Of a DNA stretch of 12,544 nucleotides, positions 4,707 through 11,987 are shown piece by piece. Under the pieces are notes generated by a model. It saw only the letters and a list, made by a program, of their open reading frames with translations, did no database searches and was not told where the DNA came from. The position numbers and the translations under genes are program-made. Origin of the DNA: Solirubrobacteraceae bacterium (GTDB lineage: Bacteria; Actinomycetota; Thermoleophilia; Solirubrobacterales; Solirubrobacteraceae). The first letter of the stretch is position 1. Every line of letters begins with the position of its first letter. The DNA is taken from the NCBI GenBank assembly GCA_030149625.1, contig JASLHP010000241.1:1-12544 (forward strand). Reading direction: 5' to 3'.

Positions 4707-5680
4707 ACGAGTTCCTGAGCTCCGTCAAGGCCGACCTGCTGGACCGGAGGCTGCTGCCGATCGTGGCGCTCGTCGTGCTCGCGCTCGTCGGCGCGATTGC
4801 CTACGCGGTGTTGGGCGGCGGCTCAGCCGCGACGCCGACCGCTGCGGTCTCGGCGGCGCCCGCGACCGTGCCCGCCGGGCTGGCCGTCACCCAAGTGACG
4901 CCCGAAAAGGCGGTCGCCGAGACGACCGGCGGTGTCACCGAGCAGCGCCGTGGCTCGGCACACAACCCCTTCACGCCGCTTCCGGAAGCGAAGGAAAAAA
5001 CGGCGACCTCGACGACGAGCGGCAGCTCCTCGCCCTCGACGACGAACAGCAGCTCCTCGAGTTCCGAATCGAGCTCACAGAGCTCCGGTGGGTCGAGTCC
5101 CGCGGCGCCGTCGAACCCGTCGACGCCCGCCAAGCCCAAGACGATCTATCACGTATCGGTGTTGTTCGGCGAACTTCCCGCGGGCCTGACCCCAGCGCAG
5201 GCGCAGCTGACGCCCTTCGAAGCGCTCAAGCTGCTGACGCCGCTGCCGTCGCCTCAACAGCCGCTGATCATCTTCAGAGGCGTGACCGCCGGCGGCAAGA
5301 GCGCAACCTTCACGATCGCCGGCGAAGAGATCCTGCACGGCGAAGCGAAGTGCCTACCCAGCGCGTCGCAGTGCGAAGCGATCGACCTCAAGGCAGGGCA
5401 GACCGAGCAGCTCGAATACCTATCTCCGGGCGGGCAGACGATCGTCGACGAACTGCGGATCGTCAGCATCGTCTCCGACAAGGCCACGAGCGCGGCGTTC
5501 GAGAGCGTGCTGCGCGGCGAGTCCAAGGCGGGACGCAAGCTGCTCGAGCACGCCGGCTTGGTCTCGATCCCCGACCTGCGCTACTCCGCGCGGGCCGGCG
5601 TGCTCGTATTCGCCGGACATCCGGCGTTTGCCGCCAAGGCACGCGACGCGGCCCGCGCGCGCGAGCGTCACGGCCGCTGA
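4703..5680 (+). CDS. Bitopic membrane protein in the PilP position of the pilus operon
   Basis: A 325-residue protein with a short cytoplasmic N-terminus, one membrane segment (about 17-38), an extended linker with a Ser/Thr/Pro-rich stretch (about 97-146), and a folded C-terminal domain starting near YHVSVLFGELPAG. The domain contains one close cysteine pair (Cys217, Cys224, spacing CLPSASQC) that probably forms a disulfide outside the membrane. GAGGA (4691-4695) lies 7 nt before the ATG, which overlaps the pilO stop by ATGA. Order and topology suggest a functional PilP analogue that completes the PilN/PilO complex. I see no lipobox, and a Gram-positive cell has no PilQ secretin for it to contact, so true homology to PilP is unproven. 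It is the last pil gene here; aroC follows after 25 bases. Confidence 0.72.
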   Translation: MNEFLSSVKADLLDRRLLPIVALVVLALVGAIAYAVLGGGSAATPTAAVSAAPATVPAGLAVTQVTPEKAVAETTGGVTEQRRGSAHNPFTPLPEAKEKTATSTTSGSSSPSTTNSSSSSSESSSQSSGGSSPAAPSNPSTPAKPKTIYHVSVLFGELPAGLTPAQAQLTPFEALKLLTPLPSPQQPLIIFRGVTAGGKSATFTIAGEEILHGEAKCLPSASQCEAIDLKAGQTEQLEYLSPGGQTIVDELRIVSIVSDKATSAAFESVLRGESKAGRKLLEHAGLVSIPDLRYSARAGVLVFAGHPAFAAKARDAARARERHGR

Positions 5681-5692
5681 CTCGCCAGCAAA

Positions 5693-5698
5693 TAAGCT
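5693..5698 (+). promoter_or_regulatory. Possible -10 box of a leaderless aroC transcript
   Basis: TAAGCT fits the actinobacterial TANNNT -10 pattern and lies 7 bases before GTG 5706, the spacing seen for leaderless genes. AGGAG (5699-5703) also precedes the GTG, but by only 2 bases, too close for a normal Shine-Dalgarno. No convincing -35 is present. The aro genes may instead be reached by readthrough from the pil operon, as I see no terminator in the 25-base gap. Confidence 0.27.
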
Positions 5699-5705
5699 AG
5701 GAGCC

Positions 5706-6884
5706 GTGGAGCTCCGTCTGATCACCGCCGGCGAGTCGCACGGCCCAGGCCTGACGTGCATCGTCGAGGGGCTGCCCGCGGGCTTGGAGCTGACGCGCGA
5801 GGACCTCAACCGCGACATGGCGCGACGCCAGCTCGGCCACGGACGCGGCGGGCGCATGAAGATCGAGCGCGACAGCGCCGAGATCACCGGCGGCGTGCGC
5901 CATGGGCGCACGCTTGGAGGCCCGATCGCCCTGCAGGTCGCCAATCGCGACTACGCCAACTGGGAGGAGCGCATGAACCCGTGGCCGCTCTCGGATCCCG
6001 CGCAGCCGGCGGCCGAGGTGCATCTGCCGCGTCCGGGCCACGCGGACCTCGTGGGCGCGCAGAAGTACAAGCACTCGGACGTGCGCAACATCCTCGAGCG
6101 CGCCTCCGCGCGCGAGACCGCGGCGCGCGTCGCCGGCGGCGGCGCGTGCAAGGCGTTCCTGCGCGCGCTCGGCGTGAGCGTGCGCTCGCACGTGGTTCAG
6201 ATCGCCTCCGTGCACGCGCCCGCGCGCGAGCGCGCGCTCGCCGACGCGGACTTCGCTGACGTCGATGACTCGCCGGTGCGGTGCCTGGACGCGGAGGCGT
6301 CGAAGGCGATGGTGCGCGAGATCGACACGCTGCGCAAGGCCAACGAGTCGCTCGGTGGCGTGTTCGAGGTGCAGGCGTTCGGGCTCGTCCCGGGTCTCGG
6401 CTCGCACATCTCCTGGGAGGAGCGCCTGGACGGGCGCTTGGCGATGGCGATCTGCTCGATCCAGGCGATCAAGGGCGCCTCGATCGGCGACGCGTTCGCG
6501 ATCGCGGGCGTGCCCGGCTCCCAGGCCCACGACGAGATCTTCTACTCCGAGCAGCGCGGCTACTACCGCGAGACGAATCATGCGGGCGGGCTCGAGGGCG
6601 GCATGACCAACGGCCTGCCGCTGATCGTGCGGGGCGCGATGAAGCCGCTGCCGACGCTCACGAAGCCGCTTCGCTCCGTAGACACCGAGACGCACGCGCC
6701 GGCGCAGGCGCTGCGCGAGCGCACAGACTCGTGCACCGTGCCCGCCGCGGGTGTCGTGGCCGAGGCGATGGTCGCGCTCGTGCTCGCGGACGCGTACCGG
6801 CGCAAGTTCGGCGGCGATCACGTCGACGACGTGCTGGCCGCCGTCCGCGCCTACACAGACCGCATCGGATGGCATTCGTCCTGA
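5706..6884 (+). CDS. aroC: Chorismate synthase
   Basis: A 392-residue cytosolic enzyme converting 5-enolpyruvylshikimate-3-phosphate to chorismate, the last step of the common aromatic pathway, with reduced FMN as cofactor. The family signatures are present in order: LITAGESHGP (5-14, including catalytic His12), RRQLGHGRGGRMKIE, the segment HADLVGAQKYKHSDVRNILERASARETAARVAGG, NESLGGVFE, HAGGLEGGMTNGLPL and RTDSCTVPAAGVVAEAM. The length matches the longer bacterial type. GTG 5706 is the start required by homology (VELRLITAGESHG). An ATG at 5628 would add 26 residues lying inside the preceding gene and is unlikely. The 3' end overlaps the next gene by 16 bases. It heads a tightly packed aromatic-biosynthesis operon. 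Confidence 0.97.
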   Translation: MELRLITAGESHGPGLTCIVEGLPAGLELTREDLNRDMARRQLGHGRGGRMKIERDSAEITGGVRHGRTLGGPIALQVANRDYANWEERMNPWPLSDPAQPAAEVHLPRPGHADLVGAQKYKHSDVRNILERASARETAARVAGGGACKAFLRALGVSVRSHVVQIASVHAPARERALADADFADVDDSPVRCLDAEASKAMVREIDTLRKANESLGGVFEVQAFGLVPGLGSHISWEERLDGRLAMAICSIQAIKGASIGDAFAIAGVPGSQAHDEIFYSEQRGYYRETNHAGGLEGGMTNGLPLIVRGAMKPLPTLTKPLRSVDTETHAPAQALRERTDSCTVPAAGVVAEAMVALVLADAYRRKFGGDHVDDVLAAVRAYTDRIGWHSS

Positions 6885-8428
6885 TCGGCTTCATGGGCGC
6901 CGGCAAGTCGACCGCCGCCGGCGATCTCGCCGCCGCGCTGGGCGGCCGCGCGCTCGACAGCGACGAGCTCCTGGCGGAGCGCTTCGGGCACTCCGTCGCG
7001 CGTGAGTTCGAGCTGCGCGGCGAGGCCGCGTTCCGTGACGTGGAGGAAGAGCTGGTGTGCGGGCTCTTGAGCGAGGCCGCGGACAGCGACGTGGTCGCGC
7101 TCGGCGGCGGCAGCGTGCTGTCTGAGCGCACGCGCGGCGCGCTCGAGGGCCACGTGACGGTGCTGCTCGACGTCGATCCTGAGACTGCCTGGGAACGCGT
7201 CAACCGAGGAGCGCCGGACGCCGGCGGACGCCCGCTGGCGCGCGACCGAGACGCATTCCTCGACCTCTACGACGCGCGCGCGCCGCTCTACGAGCAGCTC
7301 GCCGACGCGACGCTCGCCAACCTGCCGAGCGGTGGCGCCGCGCGGACGGCGGGCTCGCTGCGAGCTCTCGCGGCTGCGCCGTCCGGGACGCGCATGCTGT
7401 GGGCGAGCTCCGCCTCCGGAGAGTACCCGGTGCTCGTCGGCCGCGGGCTGCTGGGCGACGCCGACACGGGCGTCGCCGAGCGCGTCTGGCCGCTCGACCG
7501 CGCGCGCTCGCGCGCCTTCTGCGTGAGCGATGAGACTGTCCGCGGGCTCTTCGGCGGGCGCATCGGAGCGCTGGCGGGAACGATCGCGATCGCGCCGGGC
7601 GAGGAGCACAAGACGCTCGCGTCCGCCGAGCGCGTGTGGCGCGAGCTCGTGGCGGCCGGCATGACCCGTGCCGACCACGTGGTCGCGCTCGGCGGTGGCG
7701 TTGTCGGCGATCTCGCCGGCTTCTGCGCCGCGACCTACCAGCGCGGCGTGCCCGTCGTGCAGGTTCCGACGACGCTCGTCGCGCAGGTCGACTCGGCCTA
7801 CGGCGGCAAGACCGGGGTGGATCTGCCCGAGGCGAAGAACTACGTGGGCGCCTACCACCAGCCCGCCGGCGTGCTCGTGGATCCAGACACGCTCGCGACG
7901 CTGCCGGATGCGGAGTTGGCGGCCGGTTGGGTGGAGGTGCTGAAGACGGCGCTGATCGCCGGCGGCTGGCTGTGGGAGACGGTCGCGGCGGGCGGCGAGG
8001 CCGACGAGCGCGTGATCCTCGCGTGCGCGCGCACGAAGCTCGCGGCGGTCGCAGCCGACGAGCGCGACGCGGGGCGCCGTCAGGTGCTCAATCTCGGCCA
8101 CACGGTCGGCCACGCGATCGAGACCGCCAGTGGCTACACGCGCTACCGTCACGGCGAAGCGGTCGGGATCGGCTTGCTGGCCGCGCTGCGGCTGTCGGGG
8201 CAGGACGAGCTGCGCGAGCAAGTGCGCAGGCTGCTGCTCGAACGGGGCCTGCCGGTGAGCTTCGACGAAGTGTCCGGCGAGGCTGTCGTCGCAGCGACGC
8301 GTCGCGACAAGAAGCGGCTTGGCGCGAGCGTCCCGTTCGTGCTGGTGCGCGCGCCCGGCGAGGTCGAGTTCGGCTGTGAGGTCGCGCCCGAGGAGCTGGT
8401 CGCGGCCGTCGAGGAGCTGGCGCGATGA
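6869..8428 (+). CDS. aroKB: Bifunctional shikimate kinase / 3-dehydroquinate synthase fusion
   Basis: One uninterrupted 519-residue frame carries two shikimate-pathway enzymes. Residues 1 to about 165 are shikimate kinase: Walker A GFMGAGKST (7-15), substrate-binding Asp30/Asp32 region, RGEAAFR with Arg56, GGG (79-81) and the lid GRPLAR. Residues about 176-519 are dehydroquinate synthase, NAD- and metal-dependent: GEEHKTL, HVVALGGGVVGDLAGF, VDSAYGGKTGVD, and the expected metal ligands Glu356, His411 (LNLGHTVGH) and His428 (RHGEAV). All key residues are kept, so both halves should be active. Met176 (ATG 7394) sits at the junction and could start a separate AroB. AroKB fusions are known in some bacteria. 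The start overlaps aroC by 16 nt and lacks a clear Shine-Dalgarno; the end overlaps aroQ by ATGA. Confidence 0.95.
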   Translation: MAFVLIGFMGAGKSTAAGDLAAALGGRALDSDELLAERFGHSVAREFELRGEAAFRDVEEELVCGLLSEAADSDVVALGGGSVLSERTRGALEGHVTVLLDVDPETAWERVNRGAPDAGGRPLARDRDAFLDLYDARAPLYEQLADATLANLPSGGAARTAGSLRALAAAPSGTRMLWASSASGEYPVLVGRGLLGDADTGVAERVWPLDRARSRAFCVSDETVRGLFGGRIGALAGTIAIAPGEEHKTLASAERVWRELVAAGMTRADHVVALGGGVVGDLAGFCAATYQRGVPVVQVPTTLVAQVDSAYGGKTGVDLPEAKNYVGAYHQPAGVLVDPDTLATLPDAELAAGWVEVLKTALIAGGWLWETVAAGGEADERVILACARTKLAAVAADERDAGRRQVLNLGHTVGHAIETASGYTRYRHGEAVGIGLLAALRLSGQDELREQVRRLLLERGLPVSFDEVSGEAVVAATRRDKKRLGASVPFVLVRAPGEVEFGCEVAPEELVAAVEELAR

Positions 8429-8901
8429 GCGACGCGGCCAAGCCCGCGCGAGCGCGCAAGCTGGTTGCGGTCGTGCACGGTGTCAACCTGGATCAGCTGG
8501 GACGCCGCGACCCGCTGCTCTATGGCACGCTGACGCTCGCGCAGCTCGAGCAGCAGATCGCGCATGACGCCAGCACGCTGGGATTTGACACGCGCTTCTT
8601 TCACACCAACCACGAAGGCGAGTTGATCGAGCACCTGCATTCGCTGCGCGGCGACGCCGACGCGCTCGTGCTGAACCCGGGCGCTTGGGGCCACTATGCG
8701 TGGGCGATCCGCGACGCGCTCGAGATAGCGGCGCTGCCGACGCTCGAGATCCATCTTTCCGACGTGCACAGCCGGGAGCCATGGCGAAGTGTGTCGGTGA
8801 TCGGCGAGCTGTGCTTCGCGAGCATCTCCGGGCGTGGCCCCGCGGGCTATCGCGACGCGCTCGAGCTGTTGCACGACCGGCTCAACGGAGCAAGCGCGTG
8901 A
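8425..8901 (+). CDS. aroQ: Type II 3-dehydroquinate dehydratase (divergent)
   Basis: A 158-residue enzyme of the small dodecameric dehydroquinase class that makes 3-dehydroshikimate. Compared from memory with the Mycobacterium tuberculosis enzyme, every active-site residue is present at a constant offset of 9: Asn21, Arg28, Tyr33 (catalytic, lid loop), Asn84, His90, Glu108, His110 and Arg121. The surrounding signatures are unusual. The normal GPNLNxLGxREP reads GVNLDQLGRRDP, the normal NPGAYTHTSVA reads NPGAWGHYAWA, and HxSN reads HLSD. Activity is likely, but lid and oligomer contacts may differ. AGGAG (8412-8416) lies 8 nt upstream. ATG 8425 overlaps the aroKB stop, and the stop overlaps the next GTG start as GTGA, so the gene is coupled on both sides. 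Confidence 0.91.
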   Translation: MSDAAKPARARKLVAVVHGVNLDQLGRRDPLLYGTLTLAQLEQQIAHDASTLGFDTRFFHTNHEGELIEHLHSLRGDADALVLNPGAWGHYAWAIRDALEIAALPTLEIHLSDVHSREPWRSVSVIGELCFASISGRGPAGYRDALELLHDRLNGASA

Positions 8902-10022
8902 GCGTCGCCGGCTGGGATCGGGATGCCACGCGTGCGGCGCGCCTCGCGCACGAGCTGGACGGACTCGGGCTCGACGCGCTGCTCGTCGACTCGCTCGTCG
9001 ACGTTCGCTACCTGACCGGTTTCACCGGCAGCAACGGGCTGGTCCTGGTGGTCGGCGAGGCCGCCGGCTCGAAGCTCGGACCGCACCGCTTCCTCAGCGA
9101 CTTCCGCTATGCGTCGCAGTCGGCCGAACAGGTGCCCGACGCGTTCGCGCGCGAAATCGTCTCCGAAGATCTGCTCGAGGTGCTCGCCGAGGCGCTATCG
9201 AAGCAGGGCGGTCGGCTCGGCTTCGACGACGCCGGCATGAGCGTCAAGCGCCACGCGAGACTCCGCGACTTGCTCGGGCCGGGATGGGAGCTGGCCGGAT
9301 GCGCGGGCGCCGTCGAGCGGCTGCGAGCGGTCAAGGACGAGGGCGAGGTCTCACGCATTCGCGCGGCCAGCGAGCTCGTCGACGAGGCGCTGAGCGGGAT
9401 CCTCGAAGATGGTCTCGTAGGCCGCTCTGAGCACGAGGTCGCCGTCGAGCTCGAGCTGCGCATGCGGCGCCTCGGCGCAGAGTCGCCGAGCTTTCCCTCG
9501 ATCGTCGCCGCTGGCGCGCACGGCGCGCTGCCGCACGGCCGACCGCGCCGTGAGCCGATACCTCGAGACGTGCTCGTGACGATCGACTGGGGCGCTCTGC
9601 ACGAGGGATACTGCTCTGACTGCACGCGGACGTACGCGACCGGCGAGGGCGTCTCCGCGCAGGCGCGTGAGATCCATGAGCTCGTGCTCCGCGCGCAGGA
9701 ACAGGCACTCGGCGCGGTGCGCGCCGGGCCGAGCGGTCGCGAGGTCGATGCAGCCGCGCGCGCGGTGATCGAAGCGGCCGGCCACGGCGAGCACTTCGGC
9801 CATGGCCTCGGCCATGGCGTCGGCCTGGAGATCCACGAGGCTCCGCGCCTGTCGCGCACCGCGAGCGAGCAGCCGCTGTGCGCCGGCAACGTCGTCACGG
9901 TCGAGCCCGGCGTGTACCTGCCGGGCGTGCTGGGAGTGCGGATTGAGGATCTCGTAGTCGTACGCGATGGCGCTCAGGAGGTCCTGACAGGCCTGCCCAA
10001 GACGCTGACTGTCGTCTCCTGA
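8898..10022 (+). CDS. M24-family Xaa-Pro peptidase
   Basis: A 374-residue cytosolic metallopeptidase of the pita-bread fold. An N-terminal creatinase-like domain (LDALLVDSLVDVRYLTGFTGSNG, about 20-45) precedes the catalytic domain. Its five metal ligands are visible: Asp230 (VTIDWGA), Asp241 (CSDCTRTY), His306 (GHGLGHGVGLEIHE), Glu336 (VEPGVY) and Glu350 (RIED), with His302 and His313 as the accompanying histidines. The short spacing between the two glutamates resembles PepQ/YpdF-type enzymes, so dipeptidase or aminopeptidase P specificity is open. GTG 8898 overlaps the aroQ stop as GTGA, and GGAG (8887-8890) is 7 nt upstream. In many Gram-positive genomes the order aroQ-peptidase-efp is kept. 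Here efp does not follow, and the 3' end overlaps a convergent gene by 49 bases. Confidence 0.92.
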   Translation: MSVAGWDRDATRAARLAHELDGLGLDALLVDSLVDVRYLTGFTGSNGLVLVVGEAAGSKLGPHRFLSDFRYASQSAEQVPDAFAREIVSEDLLEVLAEALSKQGGRLGFDDAGMSVKRHARLRDLLGPGWELAGCAGAVERLRAVKDEGEVSRIRAASELVDEALSGILEDGLVGRSEHEVAVELELRMRRLGAESPSFPSIVAAGAHGALPHGRPRREPIPRDVLVTIDWGALHEGYCSDCTRTYATGEGVSAQAREIHELVLRAQEQALGAVRAGPSGREVDAAARAVIEAAGHGEHFGHGLGHGVGLEIHEAPRLSRTASEQPLCAGNVVTVEPGVYLPGVLGVRIEDLVVVRDGAQEVLTGLPKTLTVVS

Positions 10023-11272
10023 GGGCGTGTCGGCATGCCTGCCGCCGGGCGCGACGCGGCCGCCTCGCGCCCGTGCCCAAACAGCTTGACACCCATCCAC
10101 ACCGCCAGCGGCAGCGTCCAGGCTAGAAACACGGCCGCCTGCGTATCGGCTGAGGCGTGATCGGGCAGCCACTGGAAGTTGAGCCATATGAGTGCGCTCG
10201 CGGCGAGCGCGAGCAGCGGCGGGTTGCGCGTCGGCCGGCCGACCTCCCAGGCCAGCAGCGCGAGCACGAACGGCAGCGTGTAGTAGCTCGTGTCCCAGGT
10301 GTCGAGCAGGCAGCGCGCGAGCAGCGCGAGCGCGAGCGCGAGCAGGGCGTCCTCGCGGCCGAGCGCGCCGCGGCGCGAGCCGCGCAGCCAAAGAGCGGTA
10401 GCGAGCGACGCGCCCGCGGCCAGTACCAGCGGATGGCTGACGGTGCCGGTCCACGCGGGCCCGGTGCGATAGCCGGGCTTTGGCGCGCCGAACAGCCCGT
10501 GTACGAGCGCGCCGTGGTCGCCGAAGAACCACCACAGCTGCCACGGCTGGAAGATCGGGTTCGCGCCGGGCGCGCCGGCTGTGCGGGCGTCCGCGACAAA
10601 GCCGCCGAACGACACGAGCGCGAGTGGCAGCAGGATCGCGGCGGCCGTGACGCACGCGGCCGCCGCGCACCGGAGTCTGCGCTCTGGCGGCACGGCGAGC
10701 AGCACCGGGCCGGCGGCGAGCACCGCCCACTGCTTGTTGGCGATCGCGAGGCCCAGCAGCACCCCGGCCAGCAGCCAGTGCTCGTGTCCGCTCGAACAGC
10801 TCGAGGCCGTCAGCACTGCCGCCACACACAGGCAGGCGCCGAGAATCTCCTCCGGGTGACCGACTTCCAGCGCAAGCAGCGTGATCGGGTTCGCCACGCA
10901 CACGCCGAGCGCGACAGCGCGCGCGAGCGCGGAGCGGCCCTCGGCGCGCATGCGCGCCGTCAACCACACGCCGAGCATTGCCGTCGCGAGCAGGCATGGC
11001 AGCGCGACCGCTCTGTAGACGGCGAGCGCGCCGCCGCCCCACACCCCCGGGAGCAGCGCGAACGGCGCGCGCTCGATCAGCGAGCCGCCGTAGGCGGGGG
11101 CAAGCCGCAGGAAGCCGAGCACGTGTCCCTGCACGAGCGCCGCGTACGCGGGGCGCGCCTCGTTGTCGTAGTCGTTCCACGCGAACCCGTACAGACCCAG
11201 CCAAGCCAGCGTCGCGCAACCGACGCACGCCAGCGTCGCGCACGGGGCGTTCTCGCGCAGGCGCCGGCGCAT
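9974..11272 (-). CDS. Polytopic membrane protein, probable GT-C type glycosyltransferase
   Basis: A 432-residue, strongly hydrophobic protein with roughly nine to ten membrane segments, the first at about 10-31. The loop after it holds NDYDNEARPAY, an acidic loop in the position where GT-C enzymes carry their catalytic Asp/Glu. NPITLLALEVGHPEEILGA and AIANKQWAVLA resemble the DUF2029/GT87 polyprenyl-phosphate mannosyltransferase group. The likely role is sugar transfer from a lipid-linked donor on the outer membrane face, but the substrate is unknown and the assignment rests on general resemblance. ATG 11272 gives a basic MRRRLR N-terminus suitable for the first membrane segment; no Shine-Dalgarno is seen. 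Its last 15 codons and stop (9974-10022) are antisense to the end of the peptidase gene. The NTF2-like gene lies 51 bases upstream on the same strand, a possible operon. Confidence 0.7.
   Translation of the reverse strand: MRRRLRENAPCATLACVGCATLAWLGLYGFAWNDYDNEARPAYAALVQGHVLGFLRLAPAYGGSLIERAPFALLPGVWGGGALAVYRAVALPCLLATAMLGVWLTARMRAEGRSALARAVALGVCVANPITLLALEVGHPEEILGACLCVAAVLTASSCSSGHEHWLLAGVLLGLAIANKQWAVLAAGPVLLAVPPERRLRCAAAACVTAAAILLPLALVSFGGFVADARTAGAPGANPIFQPWQLWWFFGDHGALVHGLFGAPKPGYRTGPAWTGTVSHPLVLAAGASLATALWLRGSRRGALGREDALLALALALLARCLLDTWDTSYYTLPFVLALLAWEVGRPTRNPPLLALAASALIWLNFQWLPDHASADTQAAVFLAWTLPLAVWMGVKLFGHGREAAASRPAAGMPTRPQETTVSVLGRPVRTS
10047..10072. other. GC-rich inverted repeat downstream of the peptidase gene
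   Basis: GGGCGCG (10047-10053) pairs with CGCGCCC (10066-10072) around a 12-base loop containing the palindrome GCGGCCGC. It begins 25 bases after the peptidase stop and could end the aro-operon transcript, but there is no U-tract. It is also coding sequence of the convergent membrane protein, so symmetry from codon bias is possible. Confidence 0.3.
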
Positions 11273-11323
11273 AGGTTGGCATCGGCGCGCGCGTGGCGCG
11301 GCTTGAGCGCCTTGGACGCGCCG

Positions 11324-11737
11324 TCAGCTACGGCGCAGCGCGCGCACGATCACCCCGGGGTGGCGGGCGACCTTCGGCCCGAGCATCACCGCGAGCAGCG
11401 TCAGCGCGAGCCACGGGCGCAGGTGCGGGCTGATCTTGCGGATGCGCCCGTCCTCGTCGAGCTCGCAGACCATCGCGTCGGTGAGCCTGAGCGGCCCCAC
11501 GCGCGCCTCGCCGAGGACCACACGCAGGCGCTCGTCGCCGAGCTCCTGCTGCCAGTGCAGCCCGGCGATCGTCGAGTAGACCGCGCTGAGCAGAACGCGC
11601 GTGTCGTCGCGACCGCGGAACACGAGGCGGCCCGAGATCGGCGAGACCAGCTCGACGTCGATTGCGAGCGCCTCGATCAAGCCGTCGATGTCGTTCGCGT
11701 CGGAGGCCGCCCGGTAGCGCGCTACGGCGTCGTCCAT
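11324..11737 (-). CDS. NTF2/SnoaL-like protein
   Basis: A 137-residue small protein. The start MDDAVARYRAASDANDIDGLIEALAIDVELVSPISGRLVFRGRDDTRVLLSAVY has the helix-helix-strand pattern of NTF2-like (SnoaL-like) domains, in which a helical pair precedes a curved sheet forming a cone-shaped ligand pocket. Strands DERLRVVLGEARVGP, LRLTDAMVCELDEDGRIRKISPHL and RPW follow. The last 30 residues form a hydrophobic, then basic tail (WLALTLLAVMLGPKVARHPG) that may contact the membrane or a partner. Catalysis cannot be predicted, since the fold serves enzymes and binding proteins alike. It reads toward the membrane-protein gene with a 51-base gap. The start codon ATG 11737 lacks a strong Shine-Dalgarno. 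The 250 bases between it and the divergent antitoxin gene hold no gene I would call. Confidence 0.75.
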   Translation of the reverse strand: MDDAVARYRAASDANDIDGLIEALAIDVELVSPISGRLVFRGRDDTRVLLSAVYSTIAGLHWQQELGDERLRVVLGEARVGPLRLTDAMVCELDEDGRIRKISPHLRPWLALTLLAVMLGPKVARHPGVIVRALRRS

Positions 11738-11971
11738 TCGGCGGATCTTTTCATACCGACGGTGGTTGGTGGTCGATCCGCTGCGGCAGGCGCAATTTGA
11801 GATTCGGCCCAGAACGCATCGTCAGGGCTCGCGAGTCGCGGCGTTAGCACACTGACGAGTGTTGGTTGAGGCGCCCGCGGGCCTGCACCGCCGGCAACGC
11901 CGAGATCGCCCATGCGCCGCGCGGTATCGAACAGTTTGCCATCGGGAGCCGGCAGAGTAACCCCTGCGAGC

Positions 11972-11977
11972 TACACT
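11972..11977 (+). promoter_or_regulatory. Probable -10 box of the toxin-antitoxin operon
   Basis: TACACT fits the TANNNT -10 pattern of actinobacterial housekeeping promoters. The expected start at about 11983-11985 is only a few bases before ATG 11988, so the mRNA would be leaderless or nearly so. No clear -35 is seen. Confidence 0.4.
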
Positions 11978-11987
11978 AGGTCTTGGC

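Noticed and set aside
5628..5705. Upstream ATG start for chorismate synthase
   Set aside because: The extra residues are a shadow of the preceding gene's basic tail; family members start just before LxxITAGESHG.
9554..9561. GCCGATAC as another sigma-28 -10 box
   Set aside because: It is inside the peptidase gene and the bases 16 upstream are CACG, not TAAA-like.
10144..10150. TATCGGC (GCCGATA on the minus strand) as a sigma-28 -10 box
   Set aside because: It is inside the membrane-protein gene and no TTTA lies at the required distance.
9351..11282. 643-codon minus-strand open frame
   Set aside because: Arg/Ala/Pro-rich composition with no domains. It is a GC-rich shadow across the peptidase and membrane-protein genes, whose own frames show clear motifs or membrane segments.
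10157..11800. 547-codon plus-strand open frame
   Set aside because: Arg/Gln/Glu-rich low-complexity translation antisense to two minus-strand genes; no recognisable fold or start context.
11722..11913. 63-residue minus-strand open frame between the NTF2-like gene and the antitoxin
   Set aside because: It overlaps the NTF2-like start, is low in complexity and has no Shine-Dalgarno or recognisable motif.
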